This document shows positions 1-12,333 of a DNA stretch of 64,000 bases, in pieces. The DNA is from Planoprotostelium fungivorum. Lineage: Eukaryota > Evosea > Variosea > Cavosteliida > Cavosteliaceae. The stretch is taken from assembly GCA_003024175.1 (NCBI GenBank), contig MDYQ01000044.1:78480-142479 (forward strand), written 5' to 3'. The notes under the pieces were generated by a model. It had not been told where the DNA came from. It saw only the letters and a program-made list of their open reading frames with translations, and did not search any database. A program made the position numbers and the translations under genes. Every line of letters starts with the position of its first letter. The first letter of the stretch is position 1.

Positions 1-94
1 ATTATATGTATGCGATGTGATGTGTGGTGAAAAAATGAAAATGTTCTGTCGTGGAAAAGATCAATCACATCATATCACATCACCATGACGTCAG

Positions 95-630
95 GACCTT
101 CTGTTATTCACCTACTCGATTTAGCTATCACTCTACAGAGTCAGAGGATTCGATCGTACCATCACTTCCAACTGTGAGCTCGATCGATGAATGTGGCTCA
201 CATCGATGCAGAGGGTTTAAGAAGATGATGGAAGACAGTAACGAGAGTATCTATCAGACTATCTGTGCACAAGTCACACAAGACTTCAATAACATTTCAA
301 AGAAGATGAATGAGACAGAGACGCTGCTGATCGAAAGTGGACGTGAAGACCTGGGTAGGACAGTCCGCTCTCTTCAGAACTTCGAGAAGGAAAAGTTGAA
401 GCTGACCGTCAACTATCAAATCACGGCCAAGAAGAGTGTCGTAGCAGAAGGGGAAGAGGAAGACCCAGTCGTAGAGAGACAGGTCGGTTTCGTGTTGTGA
501 AACTCGATCGTCATCTCGATTGACACAGGATCAGAAGTCGGAGATGATGAAAGAATTGCATCACGTGGAAGATGAGATCGTTCAACTCATCGAAGAGTTG
601 AAAGAAGTCAAATTCGATTTACAAGAGTGA
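95..630 (+). CDS. REX1BD-like protein, 5' end not resolved
   Basis: Three exons are visible: 95..173, 212..482 and 529..630. They join in phase through introns with clear gt...ag ends (gtgagc..gcag and gtcggt..acag). The predicted helical protein reads LLDLAITLQSQRIRSYHHFQ, then GFKKMMED, then a stretch around VTQDFNNISKKMNE and EKEKLKLT, and ends in an acidic helix before TGA. This order matches the small REX1-B/REX1BD family (required for excision, Chlamydomonas REX1; C19orf60 in human), which is mostly coiled coil. The family is linked to DNA repair, but its biochemistry is poorly defined. The first exon or exons lie upstream of base 95 or outside the window, so the start is missing. Assignment rests on pattern recognition of a short helical family, so a different small coiled-coil protein is possible. 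Confidence 0.6.
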
Positions 631-721
631 GATCATATCCCATCCATCTTTCATCTGCTAACATCATCACAGATCACAATGATGCATCACGAAAAGACAC
701 GACGAACGAAGAGGACCTTCT

Positions 722-2621
722 TTAATGCTTGGGAACCATTCCAATGTAGTTGAAAGGAGTGATGACGTAAAGCTCTTCCTTGACGCTCTGTCCCACCTCT
801 AGCTCATCGATAAATCTCTTCATCACGTCGCTGTTCATCTTCTCCCCCGTTCTCGTCAATTTCTTCAACGCTTCGTATGGGTTTGGATAAGCTTCCCTTC
901 TCAGTATCGTCTGAATGGCCTCAGCGACCACGGCCCAGTTGTCCTCTAAATCAGCCTCTATGGCCTGCTGGTTGAGGACAATCTTGTTGAGTCCCCTCTT
1001 TAGAGAAGACATAGAGATGAGAATGTGACCCAGCGGAACACCCAAGTTACGCAGTACGGTGGAATCGGTGAGGTCTCGTTGTAGACGGGAGATGGGAAGT
1101 TTCGAGCTGAGGTGATCGAGGAGGGCGTTGGCGACGCCGAGGTTGCCTTCTGCGTTTTCAAAGTCGATGGGGTTGACTGATGATGATTTCAGAATCATGA
1201 TGGTGGAGACGATCAAGATGATCTTCATCTTGATGAAGATGTGGAATATGATGATGGGTGATGATGATGATGTCATCACGAACAGGGTGGATGATGATGA
1301 TGATGATGATCACATGTATGGATGATGTGTTTGTCACCTTTGTGGGGCATGGCTGATGATCCAACTTCGTTCGCGACGATCTTCTGCTTGAAGTAGTTCA
1401 TGGAGATGTACTGCCACACGTCCTTGCAGAAACCCAAGAGAATCGTGTTGATCCTCTTCAGATTGTCACAGATATCGGCGATGTTGTCGTAGTGACTGAT
1501 CTGTGTGGTCCACTGCTCTCTCACCAGGCCCAACTTTTCGATCACAAATTGGTTGGCAAAGTCGATCCAATTTACCGAAGGGAAGGCTACCTGTCCACAT
1601 CATCAGTCGTGATGGTGATGAGAGATTCTCATCGTCATGAAGCGAGGGAAAGACGAGTCACGTGATCTCATCGGGGGTGGAAAATCGATTGAAATCTCAC
1701 CTTGTGGGCGTTGAAGCCTCCGGTGGCTCCTCCAAATTTAGCCTCGTAGGCCTGGCCCTTCAGCGTCTTCATCTGCCTCTCGAGACGGTCTACAAAGACG
1801 TAGAATTCCTTTCCGACACGTGTGGGTGTGGCGGGCTGTCCATGAGTGTGAGCCAACATGGGAATGTCCATCCATTGAACGGCCAACTATATTTGTGTCA
1901 ACATCAGCATCATCACATTATGATTGTGGATGGAATCATGATGAATGAGATGGTATCAGACGATGACATCGAGATGTGGAGAGATATTTACCGTCTTGAT
2001 CTCCTTGATGAGAGATTCGTAAGAAGGAACGATGAGTTGTGTCATTCCCTCCTTGAAAGAGAGGGGAATGCAAGTGTTGTTGATGTCCTGACTGGTCAAG
2101 GCGAAGTGAATGAATTCAGAGTATTGAGTCAAGCCTGCGGCGGTCATCTTCTCCTTGATCCAATATTCGACAGCCTGTCATTACGGTCGATCTTTTGTAC
2201 GTGTGATTCACACAATGATTGAGATGATTACCTTCAGATCGTGGTTTGTGACCTTTTCGATGTCTTTGACTCGCTTGGCATCCTCTTCTGAGAAGTTTGT
2301 GGCCCAAGAACGAAGAATGGGGAATGTTTCTGCCTTGTTGAGGCCGCTCAATCCTTTGATCTCATCACACTCAGCCAGGGCGATGAAATATTCGATCTGA
2401 GACGACAGTCAGGACATTCTGCGATCCAAAGTATGTCTGGTGTTACCTCTACACGAACACGGTATGAAATGAGTCCAAATTCGGAGAAGAATTTGGAGAG
2501 GGCAGAAGTCTTGTCAGAGTACCTGAGAGAGTGAAAGTCAATCATAACATCAATACAACAATTCTAATGCTTACCTTCCATCGATAGGTCCGATTGCGGT
2601 TAGAGGTGTGACGCCAGACAT
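722..2621 (-). CDS. purB: Adenylosuccinate lyase, bacterial PurB type
   Basis: Purine biosynthesis enzyme that splits SAICAR to AICAR and adenylosuccinate to AMP, releasing fumarate. Seven exons on the minus strand: 2575..2621, 2447..2522, 2232..2396, 1992..2174, 1701..1886, 1338..1590 and 722..1176. They sum to 1365 nt (454 residues), almost the length of E. coli PurB (456). Visible landmarks are the N-terminal IGPIDGRYSDK, SEFIHFALTSQDINN with the TSQD segment, the AHTHGQPATPTRVGKE loop carrying the catalytic His, the signature EVGSSAMPHKVNPIDFEN, and QRDLTDSTVLRNLG near the C-terminus. The sequence follows the E. coli-type enzyme closely from end to end. The start ATG at 2621 is only about 10 bp from the P2X reading frame on the other strand, so the two genes share a promoter region. 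Confident call. Confidence 0.95.
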
Positions 2622-2630
2622 GTTGCTCTG

Positions 2631-4501
2631 ATGAATGTGATTGAGAACTTCTCAAAGATGAGAAAAAACAACGAGGCACTTGGACTTTTTCTTTCACATG
2701 AGAAATTCACCCACAGCGATCTAATCATGCCCGTAACGTATGCCACCGAGAAGACGATGGTGATACGATCACCACTGTTGGTCACCATCCGATTTATCTT
2801 TTTCCTTCTCATCGGTGCGTATATCGTGTGGCTCCTCTTCTTTCGTGCGGGTTATCAGCAGATCTATTACGGCACCGGTTTTACATCCATAAAGACGAAG
2901 GGTGTTGCATTCGAAAATGAGACACAATCGGGTGTTCCCATCATATGGGATCGACACGATACGGGTGAGGGGTGAAGATCAACCTGCGATGTGACGATAT
3001 ATCCAGTTTACCCTCAAAGCGAGCAGGAAGCTGTATTCATCACGGCCACAACGATTAAGACAGGGCCACAGACCCGATCGATCTGTCCAGAACAACAGGT
3101 AAATTCCTCTCCGCGTGAATTCCCATCGTCTGACGACATACAGTCATGTACGAAGAATGAAGATTGTGCCGTCCTCAATTCCTCCCAGGGATACAACTTG
3201 AATAATTGCACGAATGGAAGGTGCTCATCTCTCATCATCCTCTTTTCCTCTGCCATCGATCGACATGATATCAGCTGTCAAGTGGCCGCATGGTGTCCAT
3301 TAGAATCGAGCAGCACGAAACCACTCCGTCTTCAGAATTTAGAGAGGATGAGAGTGGCCGTGAAGAGTTTTGTAAAATTAGGAGAAGGAGATGAGACATC
3401 GAGGTGAAGTTGCATCGTGCACCGCAGATTTGAAGAAAAATTGACGACGAAATCTACAGATACACGGCGAAGATAGATGTTCGTGTGAGTGACATCTTGA
3501 ACAAGTGAGTCACATCACATCACATCACCCCGATGATGATGAAACCTCTATAATTCATTATCGATAATATCAATTTAAAAATGAATCAACACTATTTATC
3601 GTGAATATCGTATCGAAAACACGAACCGAACATTTAAGAAGAGTGATGTGAGTGGATGACACACAAACAGTGCCTCGGTTCCATTGGAAACGCTATACCA
3701 AAATGGAACTGTCGTGGCTCTGATGATATCTTGGGATTGTGACTTTGACTTTGGGAAGAAGAAGCCTTGCGAGGGCCATTTCTCGTACACCAGGGTGAGT
3801 CGTGTCCACTTTCATCATCCACCATCATCATCATGGAGTTCATCCTCACCTCATCATGATCTTCATCGTGTCATCATCTTCATCTGATTACATACATCGC
3901 ATGCATTGAAGAGGAGACAGATGGACTTCACAGATTCAGACTCTTCGGGCTACAATTTTCGCCACGCGTTACAGTACAAGGTACCCGGGCAGGATGTAAC
4001 GTACCGAGAACTGACGAAAGTTTACGGTCTACGACTTCTCATCATCACAGACGGTGATCACCTCTTCGCATCATCATGATCGTCATCATCACTACTTGTC
4101 TTCATCGTCATCGCATCTTCACTGTCTCATATCATCGCACTCATCATCACTCCATCGTGATGATGAAGACTCACATGAAGCAGCTCGTTACAGAAAGTTC
4201 GAGTTCTTCTCTTTCTTCCTCCAATGTGCCTCCGCTTTCGGTCTCCTGGCCGTGGCTGGCTATCTGACCGACGTCGTCGCCATGTGGTTTCTCCCTGACT
4301 CCGTTGAATACAGAAACCAAAAGTTCATGAACATCGATGCACAAGAGGTGATCTTGTCATCCATCACATCTTTCATCAAATGATGATTACCATCTCGATC
4401 ATGCGGTGGATGATTGAACTCATGCGACACAGATTGAAGTCAGAAGACAGAAGTGGACGGGGGTTTTATCTGACGAGGAGTTGAATAAAGCGTATTTCTA
4501 G
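2631..4501 (+). CDS. P2X-type ATP-gated cation channel
   Basis: Ionotropic receptor with two membrane segments and a Cys-rich ectodomain; trimeric in known families. In amoebae P2X proteins often sit on the contractile vacuole. Exon 1 carries the conserved N-terminal T-x-K (ATEKTMVIRS) and TM1, ending in GYQ. Later exons carry RSICPEQ, the typical VAAWCPLE, NGTVVALMISWDCDFD, GYNFRHALQY and YGLRLLI. TM2 is followed by YRNQK, which fits the YxxxK surface-stabilising motif. Firm exons: ..2964, 3007..3098, 3144.., 3671..3794, 3921..4053, 4184..4347 and 4433..4501 (stop TAG). The stretch of about 3250-3670 contains one or more exons I could not join cleanly. The start is ATG 2631 or the in-frame ATG at 2658. 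Nearest families: Dictyostelium P2XA-E. Family call is strong; the middle of the gene model is not. Confidence 0.85.
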
Positions 4502-4701
4502 TTCGATCTGTTTCTCCATCTGGCTGCCCCGAGCCTACGTCCGACTATCCTGTCGTGCGATGTTGTGTCCTTCTTCTCTCTTCGTGTCTCATGCGGTTAA
4601 AAATTTGGGGTGAAGTAAGATGATAGTTTGGAGGCCGATGATTATGAGATCGTTGAAGAGGAGGGTGAAGACTCTCGATAATACGATCTGGCCGACGAAC
4701 A

Positions 4702-5123
4702 TCAATATGAGAGGTTGCGTGCCTGTGGTCGTTCAGATGATGGATGGGTCACAGACATGGACGGAGAGGTGGATGCAACATCACCTTCGACGATACAGTG
4801 AATGAGTAATACTGGTACGTTCGATACCATCACGACAAACATAAAGAGATTCCGTGTGAAATCATCCAACGGACGTACTTGATATACACAAAACTGAAAT
4901 GAGTCATGTTGGGAAGAATAAGTGTGAAGGAATTCACGATACGTACCAATTGGACTGAACGTATGACGAGTGTTGTGAAGTTCCAATCGAGAAAGTATAC
5001 ATAGATGACATTACAGCTGAGAATAAATAGTAATGATGATAGAGCCTGCTTCCTCTCCTGTTCGTTCAGCCGTCCTTGCATATCCTCGTGTGATGCAATC
5101 TCATGTCCAGAAATTGCGTCCAC
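4702..5123 (-). CDS. Unrecognised small membrane protein
   Basis: Two minus-strand exons seem to join. A 5' exon down to about 4969 encodes a charged stretch (HEDMQGRLNEQERKQ) and a hydrophobic helix. An intron gtacgt..ttcag follows, then an exon with a second hydrophobic run around NLFMFVVMVSNVPVLLIH. The tail reads to TGA at 4702. The first ATG in frame is at 5081; an upstream exon is possible, because a plausible acceptor lies near 5125. The protein would have at least two membrane segments and a polar, Ser-rich tail. I do not recognise the family. The gene is wedged between the P2X stop and the uL3m start. Confidence 0.4.
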
Positions 5124-5186
5124 TCTCGTTGTAGAGAGTCAGCGTAGATCACATCATCCTCATCATCTGAGTTGATCTTCTAAGCC

Positions 5187-6563
5187 ATGTCGAGCCCCTT
5201 CCTCAGATGCTCGATCATCACACCCACCACGTGATATATCATCTCATCCATCATCTAGATCTCTGAAAAAAATCAGAGATTTAACTCTGAGAAAAACCTC
5301 TCTCAGAGGAAAAGGTTTAGTCCGTCAGAGTGGTAAGCTCATCCTCATCCCAAAGACGCCTGGCAAGGCCTCTCTTCCATTTCCAATCAAGGATGAGAAG
5401 ACCGGTTGGACTCTCAACTCTGTCCGCTGCGGTGCCATCGGTCAGAAGGCAGGAATGACCATGGAATGGGACAATTTCGGAGTCCTCAGACCCCTCACTC
5501 TCATCAGGGTACGAAAATGCAGAAGGATTCATCACGATCGTATTGAGAGACATCAGGTCGAGAACTGTCACGTGACGAAAGTCTTCAACAAGGAACAACA
5601 TGGAGTCGATGCCGTCCAATTGGGAGCCACCGAAGCCAAGATCAAGCACTTGTCCCCAGCTCAGATTGGGCAGTTTGCCGCGAGTGGAATCGCCCCCAAG
5701 AGAGAACTCCAACAGTTTAAGATCACCCCCGACGCCGTCATGCCAGTCGGTCCGTGATCCATTATCATATCATCCATCTCGTCTCGATCTTCCAAATGAA
5801 CTCTCTATAGGAACCGAAATCACCGTCCAACATTTCGTCGTCGGCCAGAAAGTCAGCGTCACCGGTATGAGGTGATCCACATCTCCATCATCTCATCCTC
5901 TAAACATCTCCACCAGCAAGGGCAAAGGTTTCGCCGGTCCAATGAAGAGATGGGGCTTCTCTGGAGGTGCCGCCTCCCACGGTAACACCCTCAACCACAG
6001 GACCCACGGTTCCACCGGTGCCCGTCAGGTGACCCCCATCTACAACCCGCCGCTCCCCCCTCACCCCCACCCAGGAGCCCGGAAAAGTGTGGAAGGGTAA
6101 GAAGATGGCCGGTCACATGGGTCACGAGAGAGTGCAGGCGATCAACCTCAAGGTATTCGAAATCTACCCCCAACTCAACACCATGGCAGTCATCGGTTGC
6201 GTCCCCGGCCCCAACGGTGCCTACGTTCGCGTCATCGACTCTCTATCGAACGTCTTCTCTGAGCCGCCTCCGTTCCCCACTCATCACGAGAAGGAGGGAG
6301 ACAAGGCACAGTGGATCCAGTATCAGTTTAAGAACCCGTGGTATAAGCTGCCGGACCTACAGGAACACTTTTGGAAGGCGGCCGCGACGGATCAGCCAGA
6401 AAAATTGTTCAATGGACAGTGGACCACGGAGCATGCGACGCTCATGTCTGACGAAGTGAAGAAGTCCATTCGTGACAAGATCTCCGAGAGAGAGAGGAAC
6501 GCAGTCAAGGCCAAGTTGGAGGCGAGATTGAGAGGAGAGACAACGAAGAAGAAGAAGAAGTAA
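5187..6563 (+). CDS. MRPL3: Mitochondrial ribosomal protein uL3m
   Basis: Large-subunit ribosomal protein L3 of bacterial/mitochondrial type. Exons 5187..5230, 5259..5508, 5557..5749, 5811..5871, 5917..6028 and 6075..6563 sum to 1149 nt (382 residues) in frame. The first about 40 residues are rich in Ser, Thr, Lys and Arg and lack acidic residues apart from one Asp, as expected for a mitochondrial targeting peptide. Then come the uL3 landmarks: [29 protein letters not shown], the [20 protein letters not shown] loop that reaches the peptidyl-transferase centre, and [15 protein letters not shown] lysine-rich C-terminal extension of about 120 residues follows the core. The first intron is only 28 nt (5231..5258). 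The stop lies 12 bp from the stop of TVP23 on the other strand. Confident call. Confidence 0.93.
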
Positions 6564-6575
6564 AGGAGGAGTTGT

Positions 6576-7304
<729 letters not shown>

Positions 7305-7715
7305 GGTGGAGTGTCCCTCTCTTCTGAACGAGAAAGATGAGGTTGATGATTGCGAGAGAGATGCGACTGTTCAAATAAAACCGAAAACAAGAGAATAAAG
7401 AAATGAAACGTCATACGATCATCAGCCACACATTGGTGGCAAGGACGCAGAGTCGATAATCACTCAATCATCTTCTCTCTAAACAATTATCACTGAGATT
7501 GATAGACATTCTTATGCACGTCGTTCTCTGATTTCTTCTCAACTGTGACGAAGTCACGCTAAGAGTATGATGTGCTGACCGATCTTTTCACTTGCGATGA
7601 CCAAAAGCTGCGCATCAATCGATCTTGGACGATACCGTTAAATGTTTTGGCGGGAAAAACGTCGAGCTGCGCCTGCAAAGTTCAACCGATCAGCAATCTG
7701 TATGACATCGCAGTG
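7305..7715. other. Intergenic region upstream of TVP23 and coiled-coil gene
   Basis: Divergent spacer of about 410 bp holding the likely 5' regions of TVP23 (minus) and the coiled-coil gene (plus). It is AT-rich in its middle, with no clear TATA box. A plus-strand frame is open from 7572 into the coiled-coil gene but begins with GTG, so ATG 7716 is preferred. Confidence 0.4.
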
Positions 7716-10700
7716 ATGTCTAACGGAAAGGCTTCCATCAGTTCTTCCGTGTCGTCCAAGATCGATGTGGACCGTGTGCTGTCTGAGATGAAAGCTCTAC
7801 GCGGGAAGCTAGCATCGAGCTCCCCTCTGAAGAAGACCACTGTGCGATCGACGCCTCCAAAGTCTCTATCCTCATCGTTCGCACGAGACAGAGACACGAG
7901 AGATCGTGATACGTCCATCAACACATCATACACCTCTTTAACGACCAAGAAGAGGGAAGAAGAGGAGTCATTGGACATATCGAGGGATTTCAAGAGAGGA
8001 CAAGACTCACTCACCGAGCAAGTTTCAGACGTGATGGATCAGCAGCGGAGACGCAGGGTCATCGAAGACGGTTACGACGATGTCCTCCACGAAACTCACT
8101 CTCTCTTGAAGAAGAAGGTGTTATCTGCATCGTCTTCACTTTCACATGATTCATCATCTGCAGGATGATGAGATCATGAGGTTGAAAGAAGAATTAGAGG
8201 GCCAAGAAGAGAAATCGAGAAAAGACAGAGCAGGATTGAGGCGGAAGATCACCGAATTAGAAACGGAGAGAGATCTGTTGCAGGGCAGCGCAGATCACCA
8301 CACCAGAAAGTGTCGTGAAGTCGTGGAATCGAATGGCGAGCTGAAGAAAAAGCACCAACAAGTGTTCAAACAATTGGATGAATCTCTCCACAAGGTGATG
8401 CACCACACGTGATCACAACGACCACGATGGTGTGACGTGCAGTTTATCTAATTTCCACATTCAGATCGAACAGCTAGAGAGAACAAAGACCGAGAAGGAT
8501 AGAAAGATCAAAAAGCTAGAAGAAGAGCTGATGTCTCTTTCTCACGAGCACGAAAGCAGAGAAAGGAGAATGGTCGACACACAAACCAAGATGGAAGAAT
8601 TGAACCGCTCTTTTTCGATCGAAAAGAAGAGAGCCGAAGAGGTAACTCCATCACCATCACATCATCTTGACCATCGTCGTCATCATCTCGAACATCCTCG
8701 TCTCATTTGATGACAGGAGTCTGAGAGAACAAAGAGATTTACCGTCGCCCAATTCGAAACCGATCGACAGATCGACACGCTCAACAGCAAGACGGAAGAA
8801 TTAGAACTTCAGCTCCAACAGCTCTCCGCTCGATTGATAGAGAGCCGAGAGGAGACGGAAAAGTCAAAGAGGGAATGCTCTCTCTTATCTCAAGCTTGCG
8901 ATAACGCAGACGCCGAAGTCCAGAGGCTCGTGCGGCACGTTGGCGAGTTAGAAGAGAGCTTGACGAAGACAGTGGTGTGGGAGCAACAATTGGAGACCGT
9001 CAGCGAGATATTGAAGGAGAAGGAGGAAAAAATCGAGGCGTTGCAGGCTGCCGTGCAGAGTAAGAACAAGGCCATCGATCTCGCTCATCGATTATCGGAG
9101 AACAAAGTGAGCGACGTTGAATTGAGGTGAGGTCTCTCGATCATCACACGGACACGGTGATGACGTGACGTCTTTAGACATGGAGGTTGATGGTAGGCAG
9201 GATGGGATCTGAGAGGAAGAACCACGATGAAGCGTTCTACGTGTTATCGCAAGATAACAATCGATTGGAGCAAGCTTTCCAGAGGGCAACGAGAGACATT
9301 GAACGATTGGAGAGTGAAAACGACAATCTACGCAAAAAGTTGAGCGCATCAGAGGAGAAGTCGCTCGACTATGCGAGATTGCGAAGAGAGGTGAAGTAGG
9401 AACGAAGCAATTTAACTGAAGGATGTAGTTGGATGAGCTGAACGACATGGAGGGCGAGCTGATGAACGAGAGGAGGCAGAGGATCGAAGAGAGAGAAGCA
9501 CACGTAGAATTGAGACAGAGGTTACAATCGATCACACAAGAAAATGAAGAATTCGCGAGAGATAAGAAGGTGAGACAGATGGATTGTCATCTTCGGCTGA
9601 AATTAGTGAAAGGAGAGGATGAAGAGAGAAGAAAAACTGAACCACGAAGCGGAAGAGTTAAAGTTGCAGATCGAGCAGTTGAAGAGGAAGCTGCAGAGTA
9701 AAGACAGAACGTTAGAAGAGGCACAACAAGATGTATCTGAAGAAGCTGAGAGGAGGGAGAGGGAGATCGCGGAGAAACAGAGGGAGATCGACAAATTGAT
9801 TCAAGAACATCAAGAAGAATTGGAGAGGTGATTCATCACGATCATCATGATGATCTCTGAACGTCCAAGACTATCAAGACAACACACGAAATCCGAGACA
9901 GAAAGAACAGAAGAGGCCGTGGAACAATTGAAAGAGATCAGGGAAGAGATGAAGAGGAGGGAGAGGGAGATGATGGAAGAGAGTAAGAGGAGGGGAGAAC
10001 AGTTGTCAGAAGAGATAGAATACCGGCTGAGAGAGGTAAGAGCAGAGGGAGCACGACAGCGATGATGACCATGAGGCAGAGGGAAAAGTATTATCAAGAG
10101 GACGCCAGACAGAAGGAGAGGGACTATCAAGAAGAGTTGAGACAGAGGGAGAGGGTTCATCAAGAGCAGATGAGAACCAAAGATAGAGAGTATCTGGAAG
10201 AGATAAGAAAGAGAGACAGAGTCCACAACGAAGAATTGCAAGAGGCGAAGAGGAGAGAGAACGAATTGAAACAGGTGACCGCGATCATCAACATCATCAA
10301 AATTGACCCCAGCAGATGGTGAAGAAGACAGAGGAGGATGCACAGGAACACAGTAAAGCTATGTTACATCGTCAAGAACAGCTCAGTGAAGAGTTTCGCG
10401 TGGCCACCGATGAGCTCCTGTCGCACCGATCGAAAGACAGAAAGACATCATCTCACGATGTTCGAGATGACAACAAGAGAGGGACGGAAGACATGAGGTC
10501 TCGCCTCGCCGAAGTAGAGAGAAGAGCAGAAGAGCAGACACAATTGGCCAGGTCCGAGCTGTTGGTTCAGAAGGAAGAGATATCTTTATTAGAAGGAGAG
10601 ATCCTGCGGTTGTCTGAGATGCTGTCCAACGAAAGGCGGCAATCGTTTGGTATCGCTCAGGAGAGAGAAAAGAACGAGAGGATCAGCCGTACAGACATTT

Positions 10701-11219
10701 CACCCATCAGCCATCAACAGACACCGAATCATGCAGCTCACACGGGTCACACAAATCAAACGAAGGAGATGAAGAGAGAGCCAGCCAAGTTGAGAGTTCG
10801 GATGCAAGATGCGGTGTCGTCGACGAGATTCCGCGATGAGCCCGTGGCCGTTGCCCCCAGCATTCAAGACTTTCTCAACGGATCGGCATCATCACTGCGA
10901 TTCCCTCAATTCGAGATGACATCAGACGGTGAGATGGCATCCGTCGGAGTGCTCTTCATGACGGCTGACGAAAGAAGGTCTTCAAGGAGATGAGATGGAC
11001 CTTGACGATGCGTGAGTGTCGATCTGTCTTCGGATTCGCACTGATGTTTGAGACAGATGGAAAGATGTGATGGAGGGCGGTCATCGTGAGGAGGAGGTGA
11101 TCGACGAAGAAGACGTGAAGATGTTGTTACATGAGATGGACCGCATCAAGGCAGAGAACAAGATGTTGAAAGCGCAGGTGTACACGAAAGAACAAATCGG
11201 TCAATACAATACACCATGA
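7716..11219 (+). CDS. Large coiled-coil protein, unassigned
   Basis: Twelve exons join in phase: 7716..8117, 8164..8394, 8465..8641, 8717..9126, 9201..9390, 9429..9569, 9613..9827, 9879..10035, 10080..10274, 10316..10928, 10978..11011 and 11057..11219. They total 2928 nt (975 residues). The N-terminal about 130 residues are Ser/Thr-rich and probably disordered. Residues about 140-750 are almost continuous heptad-type coiled coil, very rich in Glu, Lys, Arg and Gln. A tract near 10080-10270 carries repeated RQKERDYQEELRQRERVH-like units. The C-terminal part is polar with a final short helix. Such architecture is common in centrosomal, Golgi or cytoskeletal scaffolds, but no diagnostic domain is visible, so no function is assigned. 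No membrane segment or signal peptide is seen. Confidence 0.7.
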
Positions 11220-11286
11220 ACGTCTTTGTTGTCGTTTGTGTAGAGACATAGAACGACTGATACATTTATATTCGATCAAGTTCGTA

Positions 11287-11938
11287 TCAGGACACCAGAG
11301 GGTCTTCCTCCTCTCTTTGGTCTCTCGCACAAACCAGACAGCTCTCGATCTGAAAAAGTTGTCAGCTCTACCATGTTGACACACATGAAAGTTGATCTCA
11401 CCAGATCAAGGACAAATACTGAGCCCGTCAGTCCCACACCAATACTTCCGCTAAGTACTTCATCGAATGATCCCGGATTGACGATCACGACGACAGCATA
11501 TGCTGCGAGACAGAGTAGAATCAAGACTGATCTGATCACACAGTGATTCCAAAAGCGAGGAAACCACAGTGAAGTGGCTTTCAATGGCATGGTGAGGAAG
11601 AGGCAGACTCCCGTCACGACTCCATACATAATAGTCTCCCACTGATCGACATGAGGACTGATGCAGCCGATGGCCAGTGGCACGGCGGTAATGAGACAGA
11701 GAAGGATCTCGAATGCAAGGACGAACATTCTTCCCACCCGAACCGATGGACGACGGCGATGGGGCTGATGTTGCATCTCGTAATAGAAGATGATCTTTTG
11801 TGCGGCAGTTTCGGTTGGGAGAGCTGCGTAAGCGTCTAACGCACCATCTTGAGAGTTTTGGAGAGCCCAGATCTCGATCTCTGCAGGCAGGCAGAGAGAT
11901 AGAATGCTTCGCTGATAAGTCGGTGATGGTCCTCCCAT
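11287..11938 (-). CDS. Four-TM protein, paralog A
   Basis: Two exons: upstream 11402..11938 and C-terminal 11287..11349, joined across a gtgaga..ttcag intron. A polar N-terminal about 80 residues (containing LPAEIEIWALQNSQD and ALPTETAAQKI) precedes four hydrophobic helices. The tail is short and acidic (EEEDPLVS). The locus at 16000..16642 encodes a clear paralog with the same intron position, the same WALQNSQD and SLWFPR motifs and an equivalent tail. Conservation between the copies is strong from the ATG at 11938 on, and a few residues upstream (RSRAAR) are also conserved, so the true start may be one exon further out. Family unknown to me; presumably an integral membrane protein. Confidence 0.65.
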
Positions 11939-12001
11939 TCTTGCGGCTCTCGATCGGTGAAAGTATTTGACATGCATGGAGGCTTGTAGAGGAACTCTCA
12001 A

Positions 12002-12333
12002 TTATTCCGGTGGATCAGCCGTCAGGGATGATGATGATCTCTAAGCAATTGGCAATCAGCGCCTGCCCGATATTGTTTTTGATGCCCTATGTTCTTCAAT
12101 GCCTTTTTAAGCAGCGTTAGCCTTGCAACGGTCAAGAAACGTGGACTGATCTTTGGTCACCCTGTGGGGTAGCTCAATCATCCGCATCGCCACTATCGTG
12201 ATGTCGATCGCATCACTTTCTGATGCGGCACCTCAAAATGACACTAACAGCACCCCATTCAATGCCCTCTACTACGGTATTCGTGTAGTTTCGGTGGTTT
12301 TAGCAAGCCTTGAATCGCCCTGCGGCACACTTA
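12002..12333. other. Intergenic spacer between four-TM gene and tRNA
   Basis: No convincing gene. An open plus-strand frame runs through here but starts with TTG, has no splice structure and continues straight into the tRNA, so I treat it as chance. The spacer may include the 5' region of the four-TM gene and upstream tRNA promoter context. Confidence 0.4.

Noticed and set aside
1230-1340. CRISPR-like or regulated GATGAT repeats
   Set aside because: Simple trinucleotide low complexity common to introns here; no spacer structure and the genome is eukaryotic.
3230-3300. Intron gtgctc..atcag within the P2X ectodomain
   Set aside because: Possible by sequence, but reading through keeps the frame and a conserved Cys, and the donor is weak, so left as exon.
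9810-10343. 177-codon minus-strand hydrophobic frame
   Set aside because: Shadow of the charged coiled-coil exons on the plus strand; low complexity opens the opposite frame.
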